A stretch of DNA of 64,000 nt from Ruegeria sp. A3M17 (GTDB lineage Bacteria > Pseudomonadota > Alphaproteobacteria > Rhodobacterales > Rhodobacteraceae), in assembly GCF_003318255.1 (NCBI RefSeq), contig NZ_QOCF01000002.1, forward strand, positions 1 through 64,000. Direction: 5' to 3'. This document shows positions 18,661 through 27,195 of this stretch, in pieces. Both the position numbers and the translations under genes were made by a program. A model generated the notes under the pieces. That model was not told the origin of the DNA and did not search any database. It saw nothing but the letters and a program-made list of their open reading frames with translations. The number at the start of each line of letters is the position of its first letter. The stretch's first letter is position 1.

Positions 18661-18825
18661 GCCGATGAGCTCAAATTGAGGCAGCATCAAATCACGATAG
18701 AGGAACCGATCTCTTGGTAGCCCATAGTAAATCGGGTCTCCAACACCTATATGTGCACTAGCCACAAGTGAATTTTATGTTCCATCGCGAGTTCGAAATA
18801 CTTGTTGGCAATCAAAGGAAAAAGC

Positions 18826-18963
18826 ATGTCTTTCAAGGATCTGACGATCAGAGCGGCAGCGTTGCTGAATTCGAAGGCTGCTGAAGACACAGAAGTCGAA
18901 CCCAAACTCAAACCTGCCTTCATCGGCCCGGAACAGGTCAAGTCTGACCCCAAGAAATCATGA
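18826..18963 (+). CDS. Very small conserved-type protein
   Basis: A 45-codon gene begins ATGTCTTTCAAGGATCTG after AAAGGAAAA, a good ribosome site. The product starts MSFKDLTIRAAALLN, then becomes Lys/Glu/Pro-rich and ends in a charged tail. Short proteins starting MSFKDL and ending in a Lys/Pro-rich segment recur in alphaproteobacteria as I recall them; the role is unknown. Confidence 0.5.
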   Translation: MSFKDLTIRAAALLNSKAAEDTEVEPKLKPAFIGPEQVKSDPKKS

Positions 18964-19124
18964 AAATCCGGTGGGTCTGAACGGTGTCGTCACGTTAACC
19001 GTCGTTCGGTTGCCGATGATATGATTTGGACGTAGGTGACATCGATGAATTCAACATCCAGCAGCTACAAGCGTCACCGATTTCCCCCTCAGATCATTAC
19101 CCAGGCGGTGTGGCTTTATCCCAA

Positions 19125-19140
19125 GCTAACCTGCGTCAGT
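19125..19140 (+). repeat. 16-base element, second copy
   Basis: GCTAACCTGCGTCAGT is identical to 11376-11391 and ends 161 bases before the ATG of the intact small gene, against 160 for the truncated copy. The sequence between the element and the start codon is otherwise largely diverged apart from the last 35 bases. Confidence 0.5.
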
Positions 19141-19241
19141 GTTGCGGGGCGGAGAAGATGAGTACATGGCTTCGTGCCTGCCGAATCTCCGGCGGCACTC
19201 AGTTCCGAGCAAAATAGAAGCGCGTGAAGCGTGCGGTTTTT

Positions 19242-19266
19242 GAAACGAGCCGCATTGCCCAGCGTT
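19242..19266 (+). promoter_or_regulatory. EcfG-like (general stress sigma) promoter candidate
   Basis: GAAAC (19242-19246), 16 bases, then CGTT (19263-19266) is one base off the alphaproteobacterial EcfG consensus GGAAC-N16/17-CGTT. The -10 element is 35 bases before the ATG at 19302, a normal leader length. It is not preserved in the truncated copy at 11.5 kb. Confidence 0.35.
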
Positions 19267-19301
19267 TCCTATTCTCGGAATGTCCAGGAAAGGACATTCT
19301 A

Positions 19302-19490
19302 ATGACGCCTGAACAAACCAATGTCACCGAGAAGATGACCTCGGTCAAAGCAGCTTGTGACAAAGCGCCTGCCGGTCCCAGAAAGGATCGGGCGCTGGAA
19401 CACTACCAGGCTGCCGAGAAAGCGCACGAGGCGAATAACTACGACGAGACGGACAGGGAACTCAACGCGGCTGCAGAAGAGATTATCTGA
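19302..19490 (+). CDS. Small charged helical protein (intact copy)
   Basis: The start at 19302 is chosen over the longer frame because AGGAAAGGACATTCTA stands directly before it and because this leader is conserved in the truncated copy at 11552. The 62-residue protein is hydrophilic and probably all-helical, with blocks SVKAACDKAPAGPRKDRALEHY and ANNYDETDRELNAAA, resembling a short helical hairpin. The function is unknown. A probable EcfG promoter upstream suggests stress induction. An 18-base direct repeat overlaps its stop and a strong terminator follows. Confidence 0.6.
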   Translation: MTPEQTNVTEKMTSVKAACDKAPAGPRKDRALEHYQAAEKAHEANNYDETDRELNAAAEEII

Positions 19491-19525
19491 CTTATCTCGT
19501 CTTATTACTGACTTATCTCGTCTTA
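19487..19525 (+). repeat. Two 18-base direct repeats at gene end
   Basis: CTGACTTATCTCGTCTTA occurs at 19487-19504 and again at 19508-19525, three bases apart. The first copy includes the TGA stop of the small gene, so the repeat probably arose by local slippage. Confidence 0.7.
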
Positions 19526-19535
19526 GAAGAAAATC

Positions 19536-19565
19536 AGGCCGCCCAAGTTTAGCGAAGGGCGGCCT
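19536..19565. terminator. Bidirectional terminator hairpin
   Basis: AGGCCGCCC (19536-19544) and GGGCGGCCT (19557-19565) form a perfect 9-base stem with a 12-base loop. It lies between two convergent genes, the small gene (stop 19490) and the Crp/Fnr gene (stop 19569), so it can serve both. Confidence 0.75.
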
Positions 19566-19568
19566 CCT

Positions 19569-20303
19569 TCATTTCAAAAGTGGGCCGGTCTGATCCAGAT
19601 ACGCCGTATCGAAACCTGAAATGGCCACCAATCCGTCATAGTCGTCGAACGTCACGCGGCCGTCCTGAAAGGTCAGCAGCCGTTTTTCGCGAAGCTGCCT
19701 CAAAACACGGTTCACATGGATGGCGCTTAAGCCGAGTGCATCAGCAAGATGGTACTGCGTCAAAGGGCAAGTGAATCCTTTCTTGCTCCCCATTCCGACC
19801 AGCCTCAGCCGTTCCGCCAGTTCCAAGAAGAAATGCGCCATGCGCGCATCTGCGGCGCGTCGGCCAACCCCAACGAGGTGCTCGACGACCATGGCTTCGT
19901 CCCGTGATGCTGCCCAGAGAACGGCTGCCGCCAGGCGAGGCGTTTTCTCGAATGCTTCCAGAAGGTCGCCCCCCAAAACCTCCACCGCCTGAATGTCCGT
20001 GACCGGCTCGAAACTGTGGTCGGAGGTGCGCAGCAGGACGCTGCGCAAGCCAAGAAAATCCCCTGGTATCTGGAAGTCTACGATCTGTCGGGTTCCATCC
20101 GGCTGAAGCTTGTAGGAACACACCCAACCAGCGGCCAGAATGTAGGCGGCCTGATCCGACTGCCCCTGATGCACAAGATCACGCCCCGCGGTGAAGGACC
20201 GGCGGCGCAGATGCAAACGCTTCAAAACGTCCAATTCATCGTCAGACAAGGCGACGAAGACTTGCAGCTTCCGTGTCAGCGGGCTTTCAAAGATTTCCGT
20301 CAT
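19569..20303 (-). CDS. Crp/Fnr-family transcriptional regulator
   Basis: The 244-residue protein has an N-terminal cyclic-nucleotide-type effector domain (about 20-135; motifs GRDLVHQGQ and PGDFLGLRS) and a C-terminal winged helix of the Crp type (about 155-235; LTQYHLADALGLSAIHVNRVLRQL). It lacks the N-terminal cysteine cluster of FNR, so it should not bind an iron-sulphur centre through that motif; the signal is unknown. The neighbours (desaturase, permease, NhaA) suggest control of membrane or ion homeostasis, which is inference only. It is convergent with the small stress-type gene. Confidence 0.85.
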   Translation of the reverse strand: MTEIFESPLTRKLQVFVALSDDELDVLKRLHLRRRSFTAGRDLVHQGQSDQAAYILAAGWVCSYKLQPDGTRQIVDFQIPGDFLGLRSVLLRTSDHSFEPVTDIQAVEVLGGDLLEAFEKTPRLAAAVLWAASRDEAMVVEHLVGVGRRAADARMAHFFLELAERLRLVGMGSKKGFTCPLTQYHLADALGLSAIHVNRVLRQLREKRLLTFQDGRVTFDDYDGLVAISGFDTAYLDQTGPLLK

Positions 20304-20457
20304 CGGGGCCTCACAAGCCGGAAAAGCTCCAGACGCAATCGTGCAGAGACTGCTTTCGGTTAGCCCAACATAGCCTTTTTTCTGCGAAGATGCTTGTGAT
20401 AAGCGAGGCCGCCCGGTCGCGCGTTACTTTAACCGTTACCTGGAAGGAAGTCACAAA

Positions 20458-20700
20458 ATGCGTAGCGAACAGGTCTTCTCGGGAATGGCGGCCCTCGCAA
20501 TCTGCGAGTCGATGCTGCTGGCGATGAACGATCACAAGCTTCTCGCAGAACGTGAGATCATGGGCATCCTTCGCGATGCTGCAAAGACGCATGAAACCGC
20601 GGCTGTAACTGATGGAGAGATAGAGGCGCATCGGTCCGTGGCGGTTCTCATCAACCGGATCATTGCTAGCGGGAACTCCGTTCGGAGGCCGCCGGGATGA
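20458..20700 (+). CDS. Small helical protein of unknown function
   Basis: An 80-residue frame with a good ribosome site (GGAAGGAAG) eight bases before ATG. The protein appears all-helical: a first helix containing GMAALAICESMLLAMNDHKLL and a second with REIMGILRDAAKTHE, then a polar tail. Proteins of this type occur in rhizobial and Rhodobacterales genomes without known role. It is divergent from the Crp/Fnr gene and lies 30 bases upstream of the desaturase gene, probably in the same transcript. Confidence 0.55.
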   Translation: MRSEQVFSGMAALAICESMLLAMNDHKLLAEREIMGILRDAAKTHETAAVTDGEIEAHRSVAVLINRIIASGNSVRRPPG

Positions 20701-20730
20701 CACATAATTTCAGCGAGATAGATATCGCCC

Positions 20731-21960
20731 ATGCCGTTTTCGTCCAACTCGAATAACGCACGGGGCCAACAGCCCAACCAGCAGGACATGCCGGGTGGCA
20801 TGGGCCACCAAGACGGCAGCATCCAAACCGACATGCAGACTGCCGGATCTGCCTCGACCGCGCGGCAAGCGCGGGTCCAGCCAGGACCCTTGCCCGTCAC
20901 GGGCGGGGCACCCGGCGCGGGATACCCCTCCGGTGTAACCGGTCCAAGACAGGAAGAGGCGCGGCTGACCGTATCAGACTGGACACGAACCCTGATGAAG
21001 TACCGGCAGCCAATCCCCTCTCGCAGTATTTTCGAACTGACGGTCACGCTCGCGCCTTTCGTGGCAATATGGGCGGTTGCCTGGTGGGTGCTCTCGATCA
21101 GCACCGCGTTGGCACTGGCTCTCGCGTTGGCGAATGCAGCCTTCCTGCTCCGGCTGTTCATAATCCAGCACGACTGCGGGCATGGTTCCCTGTTCCGCGA
21201 CCGGCGTCTGTGCGATTGGATCGGTCGCGTGATCGGCGTTATCACGCTGACACCCTACGACGTCTGGCGCAAGACCCACGCGATCCACCACGCCACGAGC
21301 GGAAACTTGGACCGGCGGGGCATCGGAGACCTGCCGGTGCTGACAGTCAGGGAGTACCGCGGGAAGGGATGGCCAGGCCGTACGCTTTACCGCCTGTTAC
21401 GCCATCCGGTTTTCCTGTTCGGGGTGGTGCCGTTCTACACGTTCTTCCTGCACAACCGGCTGCCAGTACACCTGATGCGGTCCGGCTGGCGCTACTGGTT
21501 GAGTGCGATGGCGACAAATGTTGCCATTGGCCTCACTCTGACAGTGATTGTCTTGCTGGGCGGTTGGGAGGTAATGCTGTTCGTCTTCCTACCGACGATG
21601 CTTCTGGCCGCAATAGCCGGCATGTGGTTTTTCTACGTGCAGCATCAGTTTGAGGAAACCAGCTGGCGGCACGAGGAAGACTGGAACATCCGGGACGCGT
21701 CCCTTCACGGCAGTTCGCACTACGCTCTGCCCGGCATCCTGCGCTGGATCACCGGGAACATCGGAGTCCACCATGTGCATCACCTGGCCAGCCGCATCCC
21801 GTTTTACCGTTTACACGACGTAGTCAAGGATCACGACGTCCTGGCACAGACCAGACGCATTACGCTTTGGGAAAGCTTCCGCTGCGCGCGACTGCACCTT
21901 TGGGATGAGAAAAGCCGCAGATTGCTGTCGTTTGCAGAGGCCCGGGCACTTCCCACCTGA
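20731..21960 (+). CDS. Fatty-acid desaturase
   Basis: This membrane-bound di-iron desaturase introduces a double bond into fatty acyl chains and would adjust membrane fluidity. The three histidine boxes are intact: HDCGHGS (about residue 147), HAIHH (about 184) and HHVHH (about 347). Membrane helices lie between them. The first 80 residues form an unusual Asn/Gln/Gly/Pro-rich extension that is absent from typical members, so the true start might be further in. The order is small gene, desaturase, permease, all plus strand. Specificity (position, lipid- or CoA-linked) cannot be read from the sequence. Confidence 0.88.
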   Translation: MPFSSNSNNARGQQPNQQDMPGGMGHQDGSIQTDMQTAGSASTARQARVQPGPLPVTGGAPGAGYPSGVTGPRQEEARLTVSDWTRTLMKYRQPIPSRSIFELTVTLAPFVAIWAVAWWVLSISTALALALALANAAFLLRLFIIQHDCGHGSLFRDRRLCDWIGRVIGVITLTPYDVWRKTHAIHHATSGNLDRRGIGDLPVLTVREYRGKGWPGRTLYRLLRHPVFLFGVVPFYTFFLHNRLPVHLMRSGWRYWLSAMATNVAIGLTLTVIVLLGGWEVMLFVFLPTMLLAAIAGMWFFYVQHQFEETSWRHEEDWNIRDASLHGSSHYALPGILRWITGNIGVHHVHHLASRIPFYRLHDVVKDHDVLAQTRRITLWESFRCARLHLWDEKSRRLLSFAEARALPT

Positions 21961-22181
21961 GCCTTGCGTAATATTGCCACTGGTCAGTGAATTGGTGCGT
22001 TGGATAGGAAACTGGGAGCATCTCAATAGGACATTTGTTGCTCCACGGACGGCCACGTCTGTGCCAGTAGAGTTTCTTTCTGAGCCAGTATTGTCGGGAC
22101 AATTGGGCTGACTATTCAGTTGTCGCTCTATTCAGGAAGGTGGATGCTGCGACCGGCATATCGTCAGCGGCAAAGGTATGA

Positions 22182-23981
22182 ATGAAGGAGGGCGGACTGA
22201 TTGATCTCATAGCCGACTATGAACCCTATCTTGCGCTCGCAATTGTCATCCTTCTGTTCGCAGCATTTCTTTCCGAGCGCTTCGAACCGGACGTAACCGC
22301 TGCGGGGGCCGCCGCGCTGTTTGTCGTATTGGGGTTTGTCCCCACGAATGAAGTTCTGGCAGTGTTTTCGAACCCTGCACCCATAACGATCGCCGCGATG
22401 TTCGTAATCAGCGGCGCGCTGGTCCGAACCGGGCTTCTCGACGCACTTGCGAACAAGGTTGTCGCCGCAGGGAGCAAGCGCCCGGTCGCTGGTATAGCGG
22501 CGTTTCTCATCGCGACGCTAGTCGCCTCGGGTCTGGTTAACAACACGCCGGTCGTCATCGTTCTCATACCGGTGGCCATTCGTTTGGCGCAAGGCCTGGG
22601 CTTTGCTGCGACACGCCTGTTGATTCCGCTATCCTACATGTCCGTCCTGGGCGGGACGTGTACTCTGATCGGCACGTCGACCAACCTTCTGGTGGACGGC
22701 GTTTCCCAGGCGTCTGGCTTGGAACCGTTTTCAATTTTCGAGATCACACCGGTCGGTCTGGTGGCCGCGGCCACAGGCGGTGTGGCGCTCCTCCTGCTTG
22801 GACCTGTCCTACTGCCGGACCGAAAGGATATTGCGGAACAGGGCGGCGACGATAAAGCGACTTTTTTGACCGAGGTACGCCCGCAAGAGGACTACCCGAA
22901 TATTGGTCGAACGATTCATGAAATCGCCGCCCTCAGCCGAAGAGGTGTTGAAATCGTCGGCATCCGTGCGCGGTCTGGAGTCAAGAGAGAGGGATTGAGT
23001 GAACACATACTCGAACCGGGCGACAGGATCATTGCCAAGGTTGCGACATCAGAACTGCTCACCCTCAGGAAACTTGAAGGGATCGAAGTCGGGTTGCGCC
23101 AGGGGCCAGCGGCCGAAAACACCTCGGAGCTGATCGTCGCCGAAGCTATCGTGACGCTTTCACGCCGAAGCCGCGGAGTGCGCATTGCCCAGCTTGCCAT
23201 GGGGCACCGATACGGCATGCGTGTTCTTGGCGCCCATCGACATGGGGAAGTGCTTGGACCCGACCTGTCGACGGCGCTTTTGCGCCCCGCCGATAAGCTG
23301 CTTTTGGAAGGAACACCTGAAGGCTTTGCCCGAATGACCGAGGCGGGCGATCTTGCCGCGATCACGGATGCCGGGGGCCGCGCCTTCCGCCGCGGGAAAG
23401 CGCCGCTAGCTCTGTTCGCGCTTTTCGCGGTTGTGGCGCTCGCCGCAGCCGGGTTCGCCGAGATCAGCGTGCTTGCCCTTGTCGCGGTCGCTGCCATCCT
23501 CGTGCTCCGGTGCATCGACAGCGGCGAAGCCTGGGCGTCCATCGACGCCAGCGTCCTTGTGCTGATCTTTTCCATGCTAATCGTCGGAAGCGGTATGCAG
23601 AATGCAGGAGCTGTCAACCTGATCGTGGAGACATTGGTGCCGACTCTCGTAGAGTTGCCCCTAATTGTTACGCTCGCTGCGATCTACATACTGTCTTCGG
23701 CGCTCACCGAGGCGGTTACCAACAACGCCGTTGCCGTCGTCGTTACACCTCTCGCGATCGGTGTTGCGGAACAACTCGGTGTCGACGCAAAGCCGTTCGT
23801 CGTCGCTGTGATGTTTGGCGCAAGTGCAAGTTTCGCCACTCCGGTCGGCTATCAGACCAACACATTGGTATATGGCGCAGGGAACTACAGGTTTTCCGAC
23901 TTCCTCAGGATCGGCGTTCCGATGAATCTTATCGTCGGCGCAGCCGTGGTCGGGGTGATCCCGGTATTCTTCCCATTCTAG
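22182..23981 (+). CDS. SLC13-type permease with two TrkA-C domains
   Basis: The 599-residue membrane protein has about ten to twelve helices split by two TrkA-C (RCK-C) ligand-sensing domains at about residues 205-290 and 300-380. The repeated re-entrant motifs SGLVNNTPVVIVLIP (about 115) and LTEAVTNNAVAVVVTP (about 508) are those of the divalent anion/sodium symporter superfamily. Related proteins transport sulphate, dicarboxylates or other anions; the substrate here is unknown. A broken copy lies at 11.7-13.1 kb. The gene end overlaps the convergent nhaA end by three bases in the palindrome CTAG (23978-23981). Confidence 0.85.
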   Translation: MKEGGLIDLIADYEPYLALAIVILLFAAFLSERFEPDVTAAGAAALFVVLGFVPTNEVLAVFSNPAPITIAAMFVISGALVRTGLLDALANKVVAAGSKRPVAGIAAFLIATLVASGLVNNTPVVIVLIPVAIRLAQGLGFAATRLLIPLSYMSVLGGTCTLIGTSTNLLVDGVSQASGLEPFSIFEITPVGLVAAATGGVALLLLGPVLLPDRKDIAEQGGDDKATFLTEVRPQEDYPNIGRTIHEIAALSRRGVEIVGIRARSGVKREGLSEHILEPGDRIIAKVATSELLTLRKLEGIEVGLRQGPAAENTSELIVAEAIVTLSRRSRGVRIAQLAMGHRYGMRVLGAHRHGEVLGPDLSTALLRPADKLLLEGTPEGFARMTEAGDLAAITDAGGRAFRRGKAPLALFALFAVVALAAAGFAEISVLALVAVAAILVLRCIDSGEAWASIDASVLVLIFSMLIVGSGMQNAGAVNLIVETLVPTLVELPLIVTLAAIYILSSALTEAVTNNAVAVVVTPLAIGVAEQLGVDAKPFVVAVMFGASASFATPVGYQTNTLVYGAGNYRFSDFLRIGVPMNLIVGAAVVGVIPVFFPF

Positions 23982-25333
23982 GGTATCCGGTCTTGTTCTG
24001 CGGTGCTTGTAGCGCATTTTGCGCGCGCTGCATGAATTGTCAGCAGGAGCAGCATGAGGATCCCGGCCGTTGCGGCAATAGCTGATCCTGAGAGAATTCC
24101 AAGCTTTGCGGCATTCAGCGTCGCCGGATCGAAGGCCAAGCCCGCTATGAACAGCGACATCGTGAAACCGATACCAGTTAGAAACGAGCCGGCCAGAATT
24201 AACGGCCCCGACAAGCCCGGCGCTAACACTGCCAGGCCTGATCGGACAGCTAGCCAGCTGAACCCGAGGACGCCGATCGGTTTTCCTAACACCAGGCCGA
24301 CAATTATCGCCAAGGAGACCGGTTGTTCGAAATCGGCACCCTGAACCGTGATGCCGGCATTTGCCAGCGCGAAGATCGGCATGATTGCAAAGCCGACCCA
24401 AGGGTGCAGCATTGTCTCGAGCCGTTCGACTGGCGAGAGTGCCTCCGTGACCGCTCTGCTTGCTTGGCGCAGGTTATGGCGGGTTGCGGTATCTCCCTGC
24501 TGCCGATCGCCGGCCGGAACGGCGCGTAGGCGCCCAAGGATTGCATGCAGCCGGGCATCGCTTACCCATATGCGCGTCGGCGTCATAAGGCCCAGAATGA
24601 CCCCTGCGCTGGTCGCGTGAACGCCGGAGGCGTCGATGCATAGCCAGACTGCCGCACCGAGAAGAAAAAAAACCGGGACACTTCTGATCCCGACGCGCGA
24701 GGCGCCTGCGACGATACCAATTCCCAGCAGACCCAAACCGAGCGCCGACCAGTTCAACGCTTCCCCGTAACCGAAGGCGACTACGAGAATTGCGCCAATA
24801 TCGTCAAAAATGGCCAGAGAAAGAAGGAACAGACGCAAGGTGGACGGGATCCGCCTTCCGAAAAGCGCCAGGCACCCAATCACGAACGCCGTATCGGTTG
24901 CCATCACGGTTCCCCAGCCGTGCGCCCCGGGCTGCCCGGACATCAACAAATGATAGAGCGCGACCGGCACCACCATGCCGCCCAAAGCGCCCGCGAATGG
25001 CAGGGCGGCCTGTCGCGGGTTTTGCAATTCGCCCAGTACGATCTCGCGCTTGAGCTCCAGAGAAAGCACGAAAAAGAAGAGGGTCATCAGCCCGTCGTTG
25101 ATCCAGTGTCGCAGCGAGCGGGTGAAATCGAACGAACCGAATGTCAGGCCAATTGGGGTCTTCCAGAAGCCCAGGAAGCCTTCTTGCCAAGGCGAGTTTG
25201 CCAGCGCCAAAGCCAGCAGAACAGCCAGGAACAGGAGCCCACTCGCGGCCGCTTGGATCTCTAGGAAGCGAGCGAAGGGTTTTGTTATTCTATCGGCGGA
25301 CTCTTGGGGCAGGCTTTGATGATTGTCTATCAT
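23978..25333 (-). CDS. nhaA: Na+/H+ antiporter NhaA
   Basis: This inner-membrane antiporter expels sodium in exchange for protons and controls internal pH and salt. The 451-residue frame has about twelve helices; the LAIFDDIGAILVVAF block (about residue 165) carries the paired aspartates of the ion-binding site, and FFFVLSLELKREIVLGEL is the conserved segment of helix II. The usual NhaA start MIDNHQ... at 25333 is preferred over a TTG start at 25390, although no strong ribosome site is visible. It converges with the SLC13-type permease. Confidence 0.88.
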   Translation of the reverse strand: MIDNHQSLPQESADRITKPFARFLEIQAAASGLLFLAVLLALALANSPWQEGFLGFWKTPIGLTFGSFDFTRSLRHWINDGLMTLFFFVLSLELKREIVLGELQNPRQAALPFAGALGGMVVPVALYHLLMSGQPGAHGWGTVMATDTAFVIGCLALFGRRIPSTLRLFLLSLAIFDDIGAILVVAFGYGEALNWSALGLGLLGIGIVAGASRVGIRSVPVFFLLGAAVWLCIDASGVHATSAGVILGLMTPTRIWVSDARLHAILGRLRAVPAGDRQQGDTATRHNLRQASRAVTEALSPVERLETMLHPWVGFAIMPIFALANAGITVQGADFEQPVSLAIIVGLVLGKPIGVLGFSWLAVRSGLAVLAPGLSGPLILAGSFLTGIGFTMSLFIAGLAFDPATLNAAKLGILSGSAIAATAGILMLLLLTIHAARAKCATSTAEQDRIP

Positions 25334-25519
25334 GGGACAACTACGCCAATTCGGGTGAAAAGAGACTACGCCATTGAAGCGTGGACGCAATGACCACGTG
25401 GATCAATGTCTTGCTATGCAGGTGCCATCCACGCAGGATATTCACCAGCAGGTTTTTCAGTTTCTGAGAAACGGACAATGCGGAAACGGTTGATTAGGCT
25501 TCACAAATTAAGGAGCAGG

Positions 25520-26040
25520 TTAGCATCCGGCATTCATGAAGCCCCGGAGTTGGTTCTTTGTCATTTCCCCACGAACGGCTCCGAACAATAGCTGGATCGT
25601 CACCAGAAGTCGTTTGTCAGGCTTCGGTGCTTCGGCTCTTTCCTTGAGCCAGCTGTGACTTTCCAAAGTTGAGTCCGCTTCACTCAGAATTTTGAAACCA
25701 GCGGCCAATAGATGCGTGGACATTTCCTCGGATGTCGCGAGATGACTGATCGAAGGTTCTGAAGCCTAAGGTGCCGGATACAAAACTCACCGCCTTCTCC
25801 CTGCAAAATGTCATAAATTCAAAACCTTGCGCCGGGTTTGAGAAAACGTCGCGCCTCGGCATAGACCGTAGCCTTTTCCGGGACGTTCATAGCGACGTGA
25901 ACTGGAACCGCACCATCGAAATGGTTGTCGGGAAAAGAAAGGTTTGTTGAATCACCCTGAAGGAACACGGTTTTGTCGCTCAAGTTGACCCCTTCCGAAA
26001 TCTCGTTTGCCGCATCGTATAACTCTTGCGTCAAATCCAT
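25520..26040 (-). pseudogene. Decayed class I SAM methyltransferase
   Basis: The fragment at 26040-25819 matches the middle of a Methyltransf_11-type protein (TQELYDAANEI, LQGDSTNLSFPDNHFDGAV, YAEARRFLKPGARF). The frame is then lost; further pieces follow in other frames, ending with AAGFKILSEADSTLESHSWLKERA and a C-terminal tail. The SAM-binding glycine motif and the N-terminal part are missing upstream, where the sequence joins a Tn3 transposase scrap at about 26035. It was probably broken by the mobile element insertion. Confidence 0.75.
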
Positions 26041-26100
26041 CTTCCTTGGCGGGTATCTTCGCTCCGAAGACTTCCGCCGCGCGAAACACGAAGGGCTGGT
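26034..26100 (+). pseudogene. Scrap of Tn3-family transposase (plus strand)
   Basis: Translated on the plus strand, these bases read SIFLGGYLRSEDFRR followed by KHEGL, the same conserved C-terminal block seen in the transposase fragment at about 27100-27180 ([21 protein letters not shown]) but in opposite orientation. The match stops at the resolvase stop codon. Confidence 0.6.
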
Positions 26101-26652
26101 TCAGACGTCTGTATCAGCAAGCGCCCGGTATACGGTCATTCTTGAAATCCCTAGTTCACGCGCGATCTGGGCTTTTGCGGTGCCCTCGTTAGCCAATCGC
26201 CGGATTTCCTCATCATCAACCGATTTCCGCCGCCCCTTGTAGACGCCCTTGCCCTTAGCGGCCTCGATCCCGGCGCGCTGCCTGTCGCGGATGAACTTGA
26301 GCTCCATATCCGCCACCATGCCGAGAACGGTAATGACCATGCGGCCCATATCTCCGGTCGTGGTAACTTCGGGTTCAAGCACGCGCAGCGATGCACCTTT
26401 GGCGTCCAGTTCATGCACCAGATTCAATACATCACGAGTGGATCGGCCAAGGCGGTCCAAACGATGCACCACCAACTCGTCCCCATCGCGCAGGAACTCC
26501 ATCACCGTTGCCAGCTCAGAACGATCATCACGAGACGCGCCGGAAACCGTTTCCGAGCGGATGACCTCACAGCCCGAGGCTTCTAGCTGGGCTTTCTGAA
26601 TATCCAGATCCTGACTTGATGAGCTGACACGGGCGTAACCGATCTTGGGCAT
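26101..26652 (-). CDS. tnpR: Tn3-type resolvase (serine recombinase)
   Basis: The 183-residue site-specific recombinase resolves transposon cointegrates. The N-terminal catalytic domain starts IGYARVSSSSQDLDIQ, with the nucleophilic serine in the ARVS motif (about residue 9), and continues with DELVVHRLDRLGRS, including conserved arginines. The C-terminal helix-turn-helix (about 145-180) has the pattern AKAQIARELGISRMTVYRAL. Length and architecture match Tn3/gamma-delta resolvases. A cluster of TGTCACA/TGTGACA motifs lies directly upstream (26659-26775) and is the likely res site. It appears complete. Confidence 0.9.
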   Translation of the reverse strand: MPKIGYARVSSSSQDLDIQKAQLEASGCEVIRSETVSGASRDDRSELATVMEFLRDGDELVVHRLDRLGRSTRDVLNLVHELDAKGASLRVLEPEVTTTGDMGRMVITVLGMVADMELKFIRDRQRAGIEAAKGKGVYKGRRKSVDDEEIRRLANEGTAKAQIARELGISRMTVYRALADTDV

Positions 26653-26658
26653 GGGAAA

Positions 26659-26775
26659 CTGTCACATTAGGGTAGTTTGCACCCTGATACTGTAACAATG
26701 GGCGCATAGCCACCTATTTGTGACATATTGGGCTGTCACAGCGGCCTGTCTCCTGCGGGTGTACCCTTTTGTGAC
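26659..26775. promoter_or_regulatory. Probable res recombination site and resolvase promoter
   Basis: Repeated half-sites are seen: TGTCACA (26660-26666), TGTAACA (26691-26697), TGTGACA (26719-26725), TGTCACA (26734-26740) and TGTGACG (26770-26776). TGTGACA and TGTCACA at 26719-26740 form a perfect inverted pair with an 8-base gap. Several spaced inverted subsites upstream of tnpR are the usual structure of a res site. Confidence 0.6.
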
Positions 26776-26782
26776 GCACAGA

Positions 26783-27195
26783 TCAGGCCGCCCTTGCTCC
26801 GAAGTCGATCCTCTTTTCCAAATCGACATCGAACCGGCCATACGGATTGATATGGGAATAGATCAGTGGCGTCAGGCCGTGGTAATCCCGCTCGGACAAG
26901 CGGGTTGCCCATCCCGGTTCTGACAACACGGATTGCACCATACGCGTGTTTACATAGACAAGGGATGCTTGGAGCAGATGCAAGGCATGGGCCGAGACTT
27001 CCTGATCGGCAATCCGGTTGCTGGAAATCTCTCCGCCTTTACCAAAGAACACGAAACCGTTGGCACTGTTCCAGTTCTCGACCACATTCAGACCTTCATG
27101 AATCTCGCGGCGGAAACCCTCGGATCGGAGATAGCGGCACAGGAAGATGGTCTTGATGGCCCGACCCAGTTCAGCAAGCGCCTTGTAGGTTGAGG
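26783..27195 (-). pseudogene. C-terminal fragment of Tn3-family transposase
   Basis: The last 137 or so codons of a Tn3 transposase remain, with the blocks [49 protein letters not shown] and [15 protein letters not shown], then the natural stop. Full-length members have nearly a thousand residues, so most is lost. The homology ends near 27195, where plus-strand sequence resembling the end of another gene begins; the longer open frame beyond that is not transposase. Confidence 0.85.

Larger units (their letters stand above)
18964..19301. other. Intergenic region with repeated element and promoter
   Basis: No gene is recognised. The stretch carries the second exact copy of the 16-base element (19125-19140) and a promoter-like pair just upstream of the small gene at 19302 (see the separate entry). 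Confidence 0.4.
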
